Made by a program: the position numbers and the translations under genes. A stretch of DNA of 64,000 nt, taken from the NCBI GenBank assembly GCA_902524215.1, contig CABZCK010000005.1, forward strand, positions 1 through 64,000, read 5' to 3'. Every line of letters begins with the position of its first letter. The first letter of the stretch is position 1. Source of the DNA: an uncultured SAR116 cluster alpha proteobacterium. GTDB taxonomy: Bacteria > Pseudomonadota > Alphaproteobacteria > Puniceispirillales > Marisalimonadaceae. Below, piece after piece: positions 17,102-26,594 of the stretch. Under the pieces are notes generated by a model. The model had not been told where the DNA came from and ran no database searches. It saw nothing but the letters and a program-made list of their open reading frames with translations.

Positions 17102-18508
17102 TTAAAATGATGAGAAATCTCTACTCATATATTTGCCAAGATTGTTTACTGTAGTAAAATCTCCATTATCAAAAATTTTATTACCACGTAACCAAGTTTG
17201 AACTGGCCATCCTGTTATTTCTAATCCTTCATATGGGGTATAGTCAGAACCATGATTAAGATCATTTTGAGAAATTTTCTTTTTTAAATTTGGATCCCAA
17301 AATGTAAGATCCGCATCTGAACCAACTTTTATAACCCCTTTTTGAGGGTACATACCATACATCTTAGCAGGGTTTGTAGAAGTTAATTCTACAAATCTTT
17401 TTAGATCAATTTTGTTTTTTGTAACACCTTCTGAAAACAAAATGGGCATTCTTGTCTCTACTCCAGGAATTCCATTTGGTACCCATTTAAATGAAGTTCT
17501 TGCACCAGGTCTATCTTTCCCTTGTTTATCTTTAAATCTAAATGGGCAGTGATCTGAGGAGAATATTTCAAATGTACCATCGATTAACCCTGACCAAATG
17601 GCTTCTTGACTTTTTTTATCTCTTGGCGGAGGAGAGCAAACATATTTTGCACCTTCAAAGTCCATATTTAAACCTTTGAGGTCATCTTCAGTTAGACAAA
17701 TGTATTGAGGACATGTTTCTGAAAAAACTTTTATACCTTTATCTTTTGCCCATCTAATTTGGTTTAGCGCTTCTTCTCCTGAAACATGAACAATCATAAG
17801 TGGAATATCAACTATTTGAGCATGACTTATAGCTCTGTGTGTAGCTTCTCTTTCAACAATTTGAGGTCTGGTAGGAGCATGATAATAAGGCGCTGTTTTT
17901 CCTTCTTTTTCAAACTTATCTGATAAATATTTTATAGAATCATAGCCTTCTGCATGAACCATCACTAAGGTTTTTAATTGTTTTGCAACGTCAAAAACTT
18001 CAATTAATTCTTTGTCGTTTAAAACTAAATCATCGTATGTCATAAATACTTTAAAAGACGTATAGCCATCTTTTGACAGGGCCGGTAACTCTTGACCTAA
18101 AACTTGAGGAGTTGGGTCGCTAATTATCAAATGAAATGAGGTATCTATATACATATTCCCTTGAGCCTTTTTATGGTAATCCTCAACACATTTTCGTAAG
18201 GATTGTCCTTTTATTTGCATGGCAAAAGGTAAAATAGTTGTATTTCCACCTGCAGCTGCAGATTTTGTTGCTGATTGAAAATTGTCAGCCATAATGACAT
18301 CATCTCCTGATGGCTGATCTACATGGACATGAGGGTCAATGCCTCCAGGTAAAACAATTAGATCACTGGCATTGATTTTAAATTCTGCATTTAGATTTTC
18401 ATCACCAAGATAAGCTATTTTACCATCTTTAATTCCAATATTTAGGTGACCAATTTCATTTTCAGTAACAACTAAACCATTTTCAATTAGCTTATCTAAA
18501 TTATTCAT
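17102..18508 (-). CDS. Dihydropyrimidinase/hydantoinase-like cyclic amidohydrolase, candidate allantoinase
   Basis: A 468-residue enzyme of the hydantoinase/dihydropyrimidinase/allantoinase superfamily. The binuclear metal site is complete: His60 and His62 (DPHVHVDQP), carbamylated Lys153 (SFKVFMTYDD), His185, His241 (HVSGEEA) and Asp319 (SSDHCPF), with the substrate tyrosine Tyr158 present. The SDHCPF motif fits the dihydropyrimidinase side of the family. However, it is the first gene of an operon with allantoicase and allA, and no other allantoinase is seen in the window. It probably hydrolyses allantoin, though dihydrouracil or hydantoins remain possible. Confidence 0.82.
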   Translation of the reverse strand: MNNLDKLIENGLVVTENEIGHLNIGIKDGKIAYLGDENLNAEFKINASDLIVLPGGIDPHVHVDQPSGDDVIMADNFQSATKSAAAGGNTTILPFAMQIKGQSLRKCVEDYHKKAQGNMYIDTSFHLIISDPTPQVLGQELPALSKDGYTSFKVFMTYDDLVLNDKELIEVFDVAKQLKTLVMVHAEGYDSIKYLSDKFEKEGKTAPYYHAPTRPQIVEREATHRAISHAQIVDIPLMIVHVSGEEALNQIRWAKDKGIKVFSETCPQYICLTEDDLKGLNMDFEGAKYVCSPPPRDKKSQEAIWSGLIDGTFEIFSSDHCPFRFKDKQGKDRPGARTSFKWVPNGIPGVETRMPILFSEGVTKNKIDLKRFVELTSTNPAKMYGMYPQKGVIKVGSDADLTFWDPNLKKKISQNDLNHGSDYTPYEGLEITGWPVQTWLRGNKIFDNGDFTTVNNLGKYMSRDFSSF

Positions 18509-18559
18509 TTATCACTCGATATAAAGATTGTTATAAAGATATATAAGGTTAACATGTTT

Positions 18560-18568
18560 TGATATAAT
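18560..18568 (+). promoter_or_regulatory. Extended -10 promoter candidate for the urease operon
   Basis: TGATATAAT matches the extended -10 consensus TGnTATAAT exactly. It is 28 bases upstream of the ureD ATG, in the 87-base gap between the divergent hydantoinase-like gene and ureD. No convincing -35 is seen, which is usual for extended -10 promoters. Confidence 0.5.
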
Positions 18569-18595
18569 TTTAAATGCAAAGGAAAAATTATTTTA

Positions 18596-19396
18596 ATGCA
18601 TGATAATAATTCACAAAAGTCGTTTGGAAAACTTGATGTAGAAGTAAAAAATAACGAATTAAAAAAATTTTTTCAAAAGGGCTGTGCAAAATCTTTTATT
18701 CCTAAAAATGATAATTCAACTACTGAATTAGTAACATTAAATACAGCGGGAGGTTTAACATCGGGTGATAATTTTGTAACTAATTTTAAATTAAATAACT
18801 CAAAGATTTGTATTTCAACCCAAGCAGCTGAAAAAATATATTCTGGTTATGGTTATCCTGCAAGAGTAGAAAATAAAGTAATTGTTGATGATTCAAGTAC
18901 GCTATTTTGGATGCCTCAAGAATTAATATTATTTAATAACTCGAAGTTAGAAAGAAATTCATATTTTGATTTAAAAACTAATTCAAATTTACTCATTTGT
19001 GAAACCATCATTTTTGGAAGAAGATCAATGAATGAAAATATAGAAAATATTTTAATTTCTGATCATTGGGAAATTAAAATTAATGATAAAATTAAGCATT
19101 TTGAAACTGTTAATTTTAAAGGCGTTTTAAGAGATTATTTTAAAAACAAATCAGCCCTTTCAAATAATTGTGCTTTTAATTTTATATTTGGTTATGGAGA
19201 ATCACTTATTAATAAAGCAGAAACAATTGATAAGAATTTACTTAATCATGAAAATACTGATATGGCTATTTCAATTTGGGATGAAAAATTCATCATAAGA
19301 TCGGTTTCTGAAGATAATTACGATTTAAGAATTGCTCTTCAAAAAATATTGCCTTATTTTTATAATAATGAATTACCAAAAATGTGGAAATTTTAA
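18596..19396 (+). CDS. ureD: Urease accessory protein UreD
   Basis: A 266-residue urease assembly chaperone that, with UreF and UreG, delivers nickel and CO2 to the apo-urease. Family features are NTAGGLTSGDNF, TQAAEKIYSG and WMPQELILFN, then CETIIFGRRSMNE. It heads the compact operon ureDABCEFG, and its stop is immediately followed by the ureA ATG. AAAGGA lies upstream of the ATG. Confidence 0.9.
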   Translation: MHDNNSQKSFGKLDVEVKNNELKKFFQKGCAKSFIPKNDNSTTELVTLNTAGGLTSGDNFVTNFKLNNSKICISTQAAEKIYSGYGYPARVENKVIVDDSSTLFWMPQELILFNNSKLERNSYFDLKTNSNLLICETIIFGRRSMNENIENILISDHWEIKINDKIKHFETVNFKGVLRDYFKNKSALSNNCAFNFIFGYGESLINKAETIDKNLLNHENTDMAISIWDEKFIIRSVSEDNYDLRIALQKILPYFYNNELPKMWKF

Positions 19397-19699
19397 ATGA
19401 AATTGTCACCTAGAGAAAAAGAAAAGTTATTAGTTAGTTTGGCTGCCATGGTAGCTAAAGACAGGCTTAAGAGAGGTGTAAAACTTAATTACCCAGAGGC
19501 TATTGCCATCATCTCAGATTTTGTTATTGAAGGAGCACGAGATGGCAAATCAGTAGCTGATTTAATGGAAGAGGGTGCTCATGTCGTTAAGAAAGATCAG
19601 TGTATGGAGGGAATTAAGGATATGATACAAGAAGTTCAGGTAGAAGCAACATTCCCTGATGGAACTAAATTGGTAACTGTTCATCATCCAATACGATAA
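19397..19699 (+). CDS. ureA: Urease gamma subunit
   Basis: A 100-residue structural subunit of urease, normal in length. Recognised by [18 protein letters not shown] at the N-terminus, [13 protein letters not shown] and [20 protein letters not shown] at the C-terminus. It assembles with UreB and UreC into the trimeric (UreABC)3 cytoplasmic enzyme. No spacer separates it from ureD, and ureB follows after 10 bases. Confidence 0.96.
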   Translation: MKLSPREKEKLLVSLAAMVAKDRLKRGVKLNYPEAIAIISDFVIEGARDGKSVADLMEEGAHVVKKDQCMEGIKDMIQEVQVEATFPDGTKLVTVHHPIR

Positions 19700-19709
19700 G
19701 GATTTATAA

Positions 19710-20018
19710 ATGAAACCAGGTGAAATTATTAATAAAGAAGGTTTTATAGAGTTAAATAAAATATCAAATTCTATTACAATTAAAGTTTCTAATAAAGGAG
19801 ACAGACCTATTCAAGTTGGAAGTCATTATCATTTTGAAGAGGTAAACGAATTTTTAGAATTTGACAGACTTAAATCAAGAGGAAAAAGACTAAACATTCC
19901 ATCGGGTACAGCTGTTCGATTTGAACCAGGACAAACTAGGGATGTTGAGTTAATCGATTTCCTCGGAGGTCGAAAAATTTATGGATTTAATAAAAAAATA
20001 ATGGGCTCTTTAAAATGA
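19710..20018 (+). CDS. ureB: Urease beta subunit
   Basis: A 102-residue subunit recognised by MKPGEI at the start, [20 protein letters not shown] in the middle and [20 protein letters not shown] near the end. It overlaps ureC by four bases (ATGA), so the beta and alpha subunits are made in step. The beta subunit packs at the outside of the trimer and helps position the flap over the nickel centre encoded by ureC. Confidence 0.96.
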   Translation: MKPGEIINKEGFIELNKISNSITIKVSNKGDRPIQVGSHYHFEEVNEFLEFDRLKSRGKRLNIPSGTAVRFEPGQTRDVELIDFLGGRKIYGFNKKIMGSLK

Positions 20019-21721
20019 AGAAAATTACCAGACAATCTTATTCTGATATGTATGGACCAACTACCGGTGATAAAATAAGGTTGGCAGATACAGAACTATT
20101 TATAGAAGTTGAAAAAGATCTTACAACATATGGCGAGGAAGTAAAATTTGGTGGTGGAAAAGTAATTCGAGATGGAATGGGGCAATCTCAAGTAACTAAT
20201 AAAGATGGTGCTGTAGATACAATTATCACTAATGCTCTGATTGTAGATGTAACAGGAATTTATAAAGCAGATGTAGGGTTAAAAGACGGAAAAATAAATA
20301 AAATTGGTAAAGGTGGAAACCCAGATACTCAACCAAATGTTGATATAGTCGTTGGTCCTGGCACAGAAGTTATTGCAGGTGAAGGTAAAATTTTAACTGC
20401 TGGAGGATTTGATAGTCATATACATTTTATATGCCCACAACAAATAGATGATGCTTTGCATTCTGGATTAACTACTATGTTAGGGGGCGGAACTGGACCA
20501 GCTCATGGAACTCTTGCAACAACGTGTACTCCAGGTCCATGGCATATTCAAAGAATGATTCAAGCCTCAGATGCTTTCCCAATGAATTTAGGTTTTGCTG
20601 GTAAAGGTAACTCATCATTGCCAGAGGGTTTGAAGGAACAAATCATGGCAGGTGCTTGTGCTCTAAAACTTCATGAAGATTGGGGTACCACTCCAGGAGC
20701 AATTGATAATTGTCTATCAATGGCCGATAAATTTGATATACAAGTAATGATTCATACTGATACCTTAAATGAGAGTGGTTTTGTTGAAAATACACTTAAA
20801 GCAATCAATAAAAGAATTATTCACGCCTTTCATACTGAGGGTGCAGGTGGTGGGCATGCTCCAGATATTATAAAAGTATGTGGTAAAGAAAATATTATAC
20901 CATCGTCTACCAACCCAACAAGACCATATACTGTTAATACAATAGAAGAGCATTTAGATATGCTTATGGTTTGTCATCACCTTGACAAATCTATACCTGA
21001 AGATGTTGCATTCGCAGAAAGCAGAATTCGAAAAGAAACGATTGCTGCGGAAGATATTCTTCACGATATGGGAGCATTTTCAATAATTGCGTCAGACAGT
21101 CAAGCAATGGGCCGAGTAGGTGAAGTAATTATAAGAACATGGCAAACTGCTCATAAAATGAAAGTACAAAGAGGTAAATTGCCTGAAGAACAAGGAGACA
21201 ATGATAACTTTAGGGTTAAAAGATATATTGCCAAATATACAATTAATCCAGCAATTACACATGGAATTTCAAAGTATATTGGGAGTGTTGAAGAGAAAAA
21301 AAGAGGTGATTTAGTATTGTGGGATCCTGCATTTTTTGGAGTAAAACCAGAAATGGTTTTAATTGGAGGCAGTATAGCATGTGCGCAAATGGGAGATCCT
21401 AATGCTTCTATACCAACACCTCAACCAGTATATACGCGTCCAATGTTTGGATCTTTTGGAAGATCATTAGAAAAATCTTCAATTATATTTACTAGTGAAT
21501 TATCTTTAGAAAACGATATTCTGAAAAATAATGATACCAAGAAAGAATTTGTAGCAGTAAAAAATACCAGAAACATATCAAAAAAAGATATGGTTTTTAA
21601 TAACACATGTCCAAAAATCGAGGTTAATCCAGAAACATATGAAGTTAAGGCTGACGGAAAATTAATTACATGTGAACCTGCTAACATTTTACCAATGGCA
21701 CAAAGATATTTTATGTATTAA
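20015..21721 (+). CDS. ureC: Urease alpha (catalytic) subunit
   Basis: The 568-residue nickel subunit that hydrolyses urea to ammonia and carbamate. The whole active site is present: nickel ligands His135, His137, carbamylated Lys218, His247, His273 and Asp361, plus the flap Cys320 and acid His321. All are offset by one from the familiar Klebsiella numbering. The length is normal. Ureas released by allantoicase and AllA, encoded just upstream on the other strand, are obvious substrates, along with external urea. Confidence 0.97.
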   Translation: MKKITRQSYSDMYGPTTGDKIRLADTELFIEVEKDLTTYGEEVKFGGGKVIRDGMGQSQVTNKDGAVDTIITNALIVDVTGIYKADVGLKDGKINKIGKGGNPDTQPNVDIVVGPGTEVIAGEGKILTAGGFDSHIHFICPQQIDDALHSGLTTMLGGGTGPAHGTLATTCTPGPWHIQRMIQASDAFPMNLGFAGKGNSSLPEGLKEQIMAGACALKLHEDWGTTPGAIDNCLSMADKFDIQVMIHTDTLNESGFVENTLKAINKRIIHAFHTEGAGGGHAPDIIKVCGKENIIPSSTNPTRPYTVNTIEEHLDMLMVCHHLDKSIPEDVAFAESRIRKETIAAEDILHDMGAFSIIASDSQAMGRVGEVIIRTWQTAHKMKVQRGKLPEEQGDNDNFRVKRYIAKYTINPAITHGISKYIGSVEEKKRGDLVLWDPAFFGVKPEMVLIGGSIACAQMGDPNASIPTPQPVYTRPMFGSFGRSLEKSSIIFTSELSLENDILKNNDTKKEFVAVKNTRNISKKDMVFNNTCPKIEVNPETYEVKADGKLITCEPANILPMAQRYFMY

Positions 21722-21724
21722 GTC

Positions 21725-22168
21725 ATGGAAATTTGTAATTCAATTTTACATAATACAGGCTTTGCTAGTCATAAAGATTTTATTGAACTTTCTTATGATG
21801 AGAGATTTTTAAGAAGAAAAAAATTAACATCTTTTAATGGTATTGAATTTCTTGTAGATTTAAAAAATACAATATCACTTAAAAAAGACGATATGTTCAA
21901 GCTAGATAGTGGTTTACTTATAAATGTTAGATATAAAATAGAAGAACTTTTAGAAATTAAGGGAAATAATTTAATGCATTTAATCTGGCATATTGGAAAT
22001 AGACATATTCCATGTCAAATTGAAGAAAATAGAATTTTAATTCAGAATGATAAAGTCATTGAAGAAATGATATTGAGGTTAAATGGGCAAACAAAAGTAG
22101 TTCTAGAAGCATTTGATCCTGAGGGAGGAGCCTACGGAATTGGAAGAACACATGGTCATAGACACTAA
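21725..22168 (+). CDS. ureE: Urease accessory protein UreE
   Basis: A 147-residue nickel metallochaperone that brings Ni2+ to the UreG complex. LIWHIGNRHIPCQIE is the conserved metal-binding core, and the protein ends in a short histidine-rich tail, THGHRH, that can bind extra nickel. It starts 3 bases after ureC. Its last codons overlap ureF. Confidence 0.93.
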   Translation: MEICNSILHNTGFASHKDFIELSYDERFLRRKKLTSFNGIEFLVDLKNTISLKKDDMFKLDSGLLINVRYKIEELLEIKGNNLMHLIWHIGNRHIPCQIEENRILIQNDKVIEEMILRLNGQTKVVLEAFDPEGGAYGIGRTHGHRH

Positions 22169-22805
22169 TTTTTCAGATGATATCAAACAGAATCAAATAT
22201 TACAGATATGGTTTTCATCATCTTTTCCAATAGGATCATTTGCCTATTCTCACGGATTAGAAGCTATGATAGATAATAAATATATTAAAGATGAAAAAGA
22301 TATTTTGAAATGTATTGATGTACTGACTAATCATGGCACTTTAAAAAATGATTTTATTTATATAAAAGAAACGTATGAAGGCTATGAATTAAATGATATC
22401 GTTCTAGCTAATGCAGCGAGCAAAGAGAGATATTTTGAAACAATCTCTTTAGGCAAATCTTTTAGTAAAATACTCAAGGAAACTTGGGGATTTGATTTAG
22501 AACCAAATTTATCTTATCCAATATGTATTGGAAAAGCTGGTTTATATTTTAAGATCCCTTTTGATAAACTTATTACGTTTTATTTTCAGTCATTTATTTC
22601 AAATTTAATAAATATTTGTGTAAAGCATATCCCACTAGGACAAAAAATTGGACAGGACTGCCTATTAAAATCAACATCTATTGTTGAAAATTTTTTTAAA
22701 AATTCTAAAAAATTAAAATTAAAAGATATCGGTGGGATAACTTATAATTTAGATTTACATAGTATTCATCATGAAAAATTAACATCAAGGATTTATATTT
22801 CATGA
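22152..22805 (+). CDS. ureF: Urease accessory protein UreF
   Basis: A 217-residue GTPase-regulating chaperone in the UreDFG activation complex. Family marks are [20 protein letters not shown] near the N-terminus and [18 protein letters not shown] later. The ATG at 22152 is preferred over an in-frame TTG at 22113 because GGAAGA lies five bases before it and the protein then starts close to the conserved region. It overlaps ureE by 17 bases and ureG by four (ATGA). Confidence 0.9.
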   Translation: MVIDTNFSDDIKQNQILQIWFSSSFPIGSFAYSHGLEAMIDNKYIKDEKDILKCIDVLTNHGTLKNDFIYIKETYEGYELNDIVLANAASKERYFETISLGKSFSKILKETWGFDLEPNLSYPICIGKAGLYFKIPFDKLITFYFQSFISNLINICVKHIPLGQKIGQDCLLKSTSIVENFFKNSKKLKLKDIGGITYNLDLHSIHHEKLTSRIYIS

Positions 22806-23422
22806 AAAGTTTCAATGGTCCATTGAGGATAGGTATTGGAGGCCCAGTAGGAGCTGGTAAGACTAGTTTAACTGAGGGCTTATGTAATGCATTATCAAAT
22901 AAGATATCTATGGCTGTAATTTCAAATGATATTTATACCGTTGAGGATGCAGAATACTTAATGAAAAAACAAGCCTTGCCTGTTGAAAGAATAAAAGGCG
23001 TTGAAACTGGTGGATGTCCTCATACTGCAATAAGAGAAGATGCATCAATAAACTTGTTAGCAGTTGATGAAATGAAAAATAAATTTCCAGATCTAGATTT
23101 GATTTTGATAGAATCTGGAGGCGACAACTTAGCGGCAACATTTAGTCCGGAACTTGTAGATTTAACTATCTATGTTATTGATGTTGGAATGGGAGGTGAT
23201 ATTCCAAGAAAAGGAGGTCTTGCCTTAAAAAAATCTGATCTTTTAATCATAAATAAAACTGATCTGGCACCATATGTAGATGTTAATCTTGAAGAAATGA
23301 AAACTGATGTTGAAAAGACTAGAGATGGTTTACCTTATATTTTTGGTCAAATGAAGAATAAAGTTGGTATAGAAGAAGTTTCAAAGTTTTTAGAATTAGA
23401 AGGTGGGTTGAATTGTTTTTAA
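22802..23422 (+). CDS. ureG: Urease accessory GTPase UreG
   Basis: A 206-residue SIMIBI GTPase that powers nickel insertion into urease. The P-loop [13 protein letters not shown] lies at about residues 12-24. The switch region [15 protein letters not shown], the nickel-related GGCPH segment and the guanine-specificity NKTD are also present. It is the last urease gene. Its TAA is directly followed by the reverse-strand stop of upp with no base between. Confidence 0.96.
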   Translation: MKSFNGPLRIGIGGPVGAGKTSLTEGLCNALSNKISMAVISNDIYTVEDAEYLMKKQALPVERIKGVETGGCPHTAIREDASINLLAVDEMKNKFPDLDLILIESGGDNLAATFSPELVDLTIYVIDVGMGGDIPRKGGLALKKSDLLIINKTDLAPYVDVNLEEMKTDVEKTRDGLPYIFGQMKNKVGIEEVSKFLELEGGLNCF

Positions 23423-24046
23423 TTAAGTATCATACAATCTATCGCCAGCATCACCCAATCCAGGAACAATAAAACCTTTATCATTTAAATCAAAGTCTTT
23501 CTGTGCAGTATAAATCCTATAATTAGGATATTTTGTAATAACATTTTTTATACCAATTTCACTTGATAAAAGAGAAACTATAGATATGTCATTACAATCA
23601 TAACTATTTAAAATTTGGATGGATTTAATAATACTTCCTCCAGTAGCAAGCATTGGATCACATAAAAATACTTTTCTTTTTGATATATTTTTTGGAAACT
23701 TTTCGAAATAAGTTTGAGGTCTTAATGATTTTTCATCTCTAAAAATACCTATATAACCCGTTGAACAATATGGAAAAATTTCAGATAAACCATCAACTAT
23801 AATTGAGCCCGCTCTTAAGATAGATACAAGGCATGGGTATGGCTCATGAATTTTTATACCTCTATAATTTTCAATTGGTGTTTCAATTTTATGATTATTT
23901 ACCAATAATTCCTTAAACACTTCAAATCCCATCAAAACAGAAACTTTTTTAGCTAAAGATTTAAATTCACTACTTGATGTATTTTTATTTCGAATAATAG
24001 TCATATAGTGATTGATTAATGGATGATCTAAAACTGTAACATTCAT
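23423..24046 (-). CDS. upp: Uracil phosphoribosyltransferase
   Basis: A 207-residue enzyme that salvages uracil with PRPP to UMP. The PRPP-binding loop is FLCDPMLATGGS, with the C-terminal uracil-binding segment FIVPGLGDAGDRLY. It is the last gene of a leftward operon with a spermidine/putrescine-type ABC importer and a racemase, starting six bases after the racemase stop. That suggests the importer carries a nucleobase or ureide. Confidence 0.92.
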   Translation of the reverse strand: MNVTVLDHPLINHYMTIIRNKNTSSSEFKSLAKKVSVLMGFEVFKELLVNNHKIETPIENYRGIKIHEPYPCLVSILRAGSIIVDGLSEIFPYCSTGYIGIFRDEKSLRPQTYFEKFPKNISKRKVFLCDPMLATGGSIIKSIQILNSYDCNDISIVSLLSSEIGIKNVITKYPNYRIYTAQKDFDLNDKGFIVPGLGDAGDRLYDT

Positions 24047-24052
24047 AATAAT

Positions 24053-24781
24053 TTAAACTTCAAAATTTTTAAATATACCAGTAAATTTCTTACTTCTTGG
24101 CGCTGCAAAGCTATTTCGAGAGGATGTTTTTAAATCTAAATCAACAAATGATTCTGCGAATTTAACAGCAACTGAAATACCTTCAATAACAGGAATATTA
24201 TATTTTTTTTTCATATTAATAGCAAAATCAGCCATTCCAGCACATCCTAGAACAAAAATTTCAGTATCAGAATTATCTAAAATTTCTTTAATTTTTTCTT
24301 CAATCTTTTGCTCAGTTAAATTCAAATTACTCTCTAATTCTAAAACTGGTATATCAACGGAACTTAAAGAAACACAATTATCGTAAAGTCCATAATTTTT
24401 TAAATTCTTTTTCAATGCTGGTATTGATCTTTTTAGAGTTGTAATTACTGAAAAATGACCACCTAACATATTTGCGGCATGATAAGAGGCTTCGCCTATG
24501 CCAATAACTGGTTTGTCTGTAATGGTTCTGCATGCATCCAATCCCGTGTCATCAAAACATGCAATAATGTATGCGTCATATTCTGGATTAGCTCTTATTT
24601 CAGATATAATACCTGGAATGCAAAAGGCTTCATCATAGTAACCTTCAATGCTTTCGGGACCAAATTTAGGATTAATTGAAAATATTTTTGTGTTATTTGA
24701 TGCAAAAGATTTTGCAACTTTATCGATATTGTTTGTCATCAAATTTGATGTATTTGGATTTATTACGCAAATTTTTTTCAA
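24053..24781 (-). CDS. Asp/Glu/hydantoin racemase family protein, possible allantoin racemase
   Basis: A 242-residue cofactor-independent racemase. The two catalytic cysteines are Cys75 in CFDDTGLDA and Cys180 in LGCAGMAD, with the INPNTS N-terminal signature. This family includes hydantoin racemases and the allantoin racemase HpxA. In a window carrying the whole urate-to-glyoxylate route, conversion between R- and S-allantoin is the most plausible job. Hydantoin racemisation for the hydantoinase-like enzyme is the alternative. Confidence 0.82.
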   Translation of the reverse strand: MKKICVINPNTSNLMTNNIDKVAKSFASNNTKIFSINPKFGPESIEGYYDEAFCIPGIISEIRANPEYDAYIIACFDDTGLDACRTITDKPVIGIGEASYHAANMLGGHFSVITTLKRSIPALKKNLKNYGLYDNCVSLSSVDIPVLELESNLNLTEQKIEEKIKEILDNSDTEIFVLGCAGMADFAINMKKKYNIPVIEGISVAVKFAESFVDLDLKTSSRNSFAAPRSKKFTGIFKNFEV

Positions 24782-24797
24782 AATAATAATCTCTCTT

Positions 24798-25661
24798 TTA
24801 TTTTTTTCTCATAATCATAAATAAAATTATTGCTATGAATATTGCAAGAAAAGAAATTCCTGTTGTTAAAGTGCCTAGTGCATAAATAACAGGAGTAGTA
24901 ACTGTCGTTGTAAGACCTTTTAATTCTAGTGGTAATGTGTTTGTTGCTCCCATAACTTGTGATGAACGAGCCAATTCATCATACGATAATGTAAAACCAA
25001 AAAGCGCTATTCCAATTACACTAGGTGCTATGATAGGCAAAACAACAAATTTAAACGTTTGCCAAGACGATGCACCAAGATCCATTGATGCTTCCTCAAA
25101 TGATTTATCAAATCTATTAAAAATCGCAAACATAATTAATAAACCAAAAGGTAGTGTCCAAGTAAGTTGTGCTCCAAGCCCGCTAGAATACATATTTAAT
25201 GTTGTTTGGAAATCATTGATTATCCATTGAATACTATATTTATCTCCTAAAAATTTTAAGGTTTCGTCAAGAAGTCTAAATTCTAGCGCAATACCAAGAC
25301 TTAAAATAATTGATGGGACGATTAAACTTGAAACTGTTATAAGAAATAAAAAATTTGCTCCAAAAAATTTTTTTCTAAAAGCCATTCCAGCGGATACAGA
25401 AAGTAAGACTGTTAGAACCATTAAAATTAGACCTAGCAATATTGATCTCCTGAATGCTGAGCCAATATCGACATAACCTCCTCCTTCCCAAAGCTTATGG
25501 AACCAATGGAATGAGAACCCATTCATAGGAAAAGTTAATCCTCCTTCGGGACCTTGAAAGCTGAGAACCACAATAGTAAAAGTGGGTCCATACAAGAAAA
25601 TTACAAAAGCTAAAAAAAAGCCCCAACAAAAATAGTAAGATTTTCCTTTTTTATTTAACAT
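24798..25661 (-). CDS. ABC transporter permease (PotC-like)
   Basis: A 287-residue inner-membrane permease of the spermidine/putrescine type. It has about six spans and an EAA docking loop at FEEASMDLGASSWQTF. It begins directly after the PotB-like gene with no spacer, so the two half-channels are made together. The substrate cannot be read from the permease. The downstream racemase and upp suggest a ureide or nucleobase instead of a polyamine. Confidence 0.85.
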   Translation of the reverse strand: MLNKKGKSYYFCWGFFLAFVIFLYGPTFTIVVLSFQGPEGGLTFPMNGFSFHWFHKLWEGGGYVDIGSAFRRSILLGLILMVLTVLLSVSAGMAFRKKFFGANFLFLITVSSLIVPSIILSLGIALEFRLLDETLKFLGDKYSIQWIINDFQTTLNMYSSGLGAQLTWTLPFGLLIMFAIFNRFDKSFEEASMDLGASSWQTFKFVVLPIIAPSVIGIALFGFTLSYDELARSSQVMGATNTLPLELKGLTTTVTTPVIYALGTLTTGISFLAIFIAIILFMIMRKK

Positions 25662-26531
25662 TTATAATTCTTTTCTAATATCTATGAATTTGGTCATAGT
25701 CCAAATTAAAAGTAGTGTAATTATTAAAAGAATAACAGCATTTGCGGCTGCAGAGGGCAATTGTAAATAACTCATTTCTACTTGAATGATTTTTCCAATT
25801 GAAGCTATTTGCTGCCCTCCCATTATTCCAATGGTTAAGAAATCACCCATTACAACAGTTATTACAAAAATTGATCCAATTATAATGCCAGGTTTACATA
25901 GTGGAATAATAATATTTGTCAAAATTTGGAAACCATTTGCACCAGAATCATAAGCTGCTTCGATAAGAGATTTGTCTATTCTTATTAAGGAGTTAAATAT
26001 TGGTACAATCATAAACAATGTATAAAGGTGTACAAAAGCTAAAATGACAGAAAAATGAGAATATAAAAACCACTCTTGAGGCTCATCAATCACACCAGTT
26101 GAGATCAAAAAAGAATTGAATAAACCATTTCTTCCAAGAAGTGGTATCCATGAAATCATTCTTATTACATTTGAAGTCCAAAATGGAATTGTACAAATTA
26201 AAAACAAGACGATTTGCATTCCTACTGATCTGACATGAAATACTAAAAAATAAGCAACGGTGAATCCAATAATTAATGTAAAAAACCATGCCATAAAACA
26301 AAAATAAAAAGTTGATAAATAAGTTTTGAAAGTAACGCAGAGGTCGGTTGAAATTTTAAAGCATTTATTAAAAATATATTTATAATTATCAAAAATAAAA
26401 TCAGGAATTATGGAATATTCCGTATAATCCCAAAAACTTACTATAATAGTTAAAATAAGAGGTATTATAAAAAAAAATATGAAAATTAGGTAAAATGGCA
26501 GGGCCAGTAAAAAATATTTATTAATTTTCAT
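25662..26531 (-). CDS. ABC transporter permease (PotB-like)
   Basis: A 289-residue membrane permease partnering the next gene, with about six spans and the docking loop IEAAYDSGANGFQIL. The segment ISMIPLLGRNG-like (IRMISWIPLLGRNGLFN) matches the PotB branch. It follows the binding-protein gene by 63 bases, the widest gap in this operon. Confidence 0.85.
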   Translation of the reverse strand: MKINKYFLLALPFYLIFIFFFIIPLILTIIVSFWDYTEYSIIPDFIFDNYKYIFNKCFKISTDLCVTFKTYLSTFYFCFMAWFFTLIIGFTVAYFLVFHVRSVGMQIVLFLICTIPFWTSNVIRMISWIPLLGRNGLFNSFLISTGVIDEPQEWFLYSHFSVILAFVHLYTLFMIVPIFNSLIRIDKSLIEAAYDSGANGFQILTNIIIPLCKPGIIIGSIFVITVVMGDFLTIGIMGGQQIASIGKIIQVEMSYLQLPSAAANAVILLIITLLLIWTMTKFIDIRKEL

Positions 26532-26594
26532 ATCTATTTTTTAGATGGAAATTATGTAGAGAGCAATGATTAAATTACTCTCTACATTTAAAAA

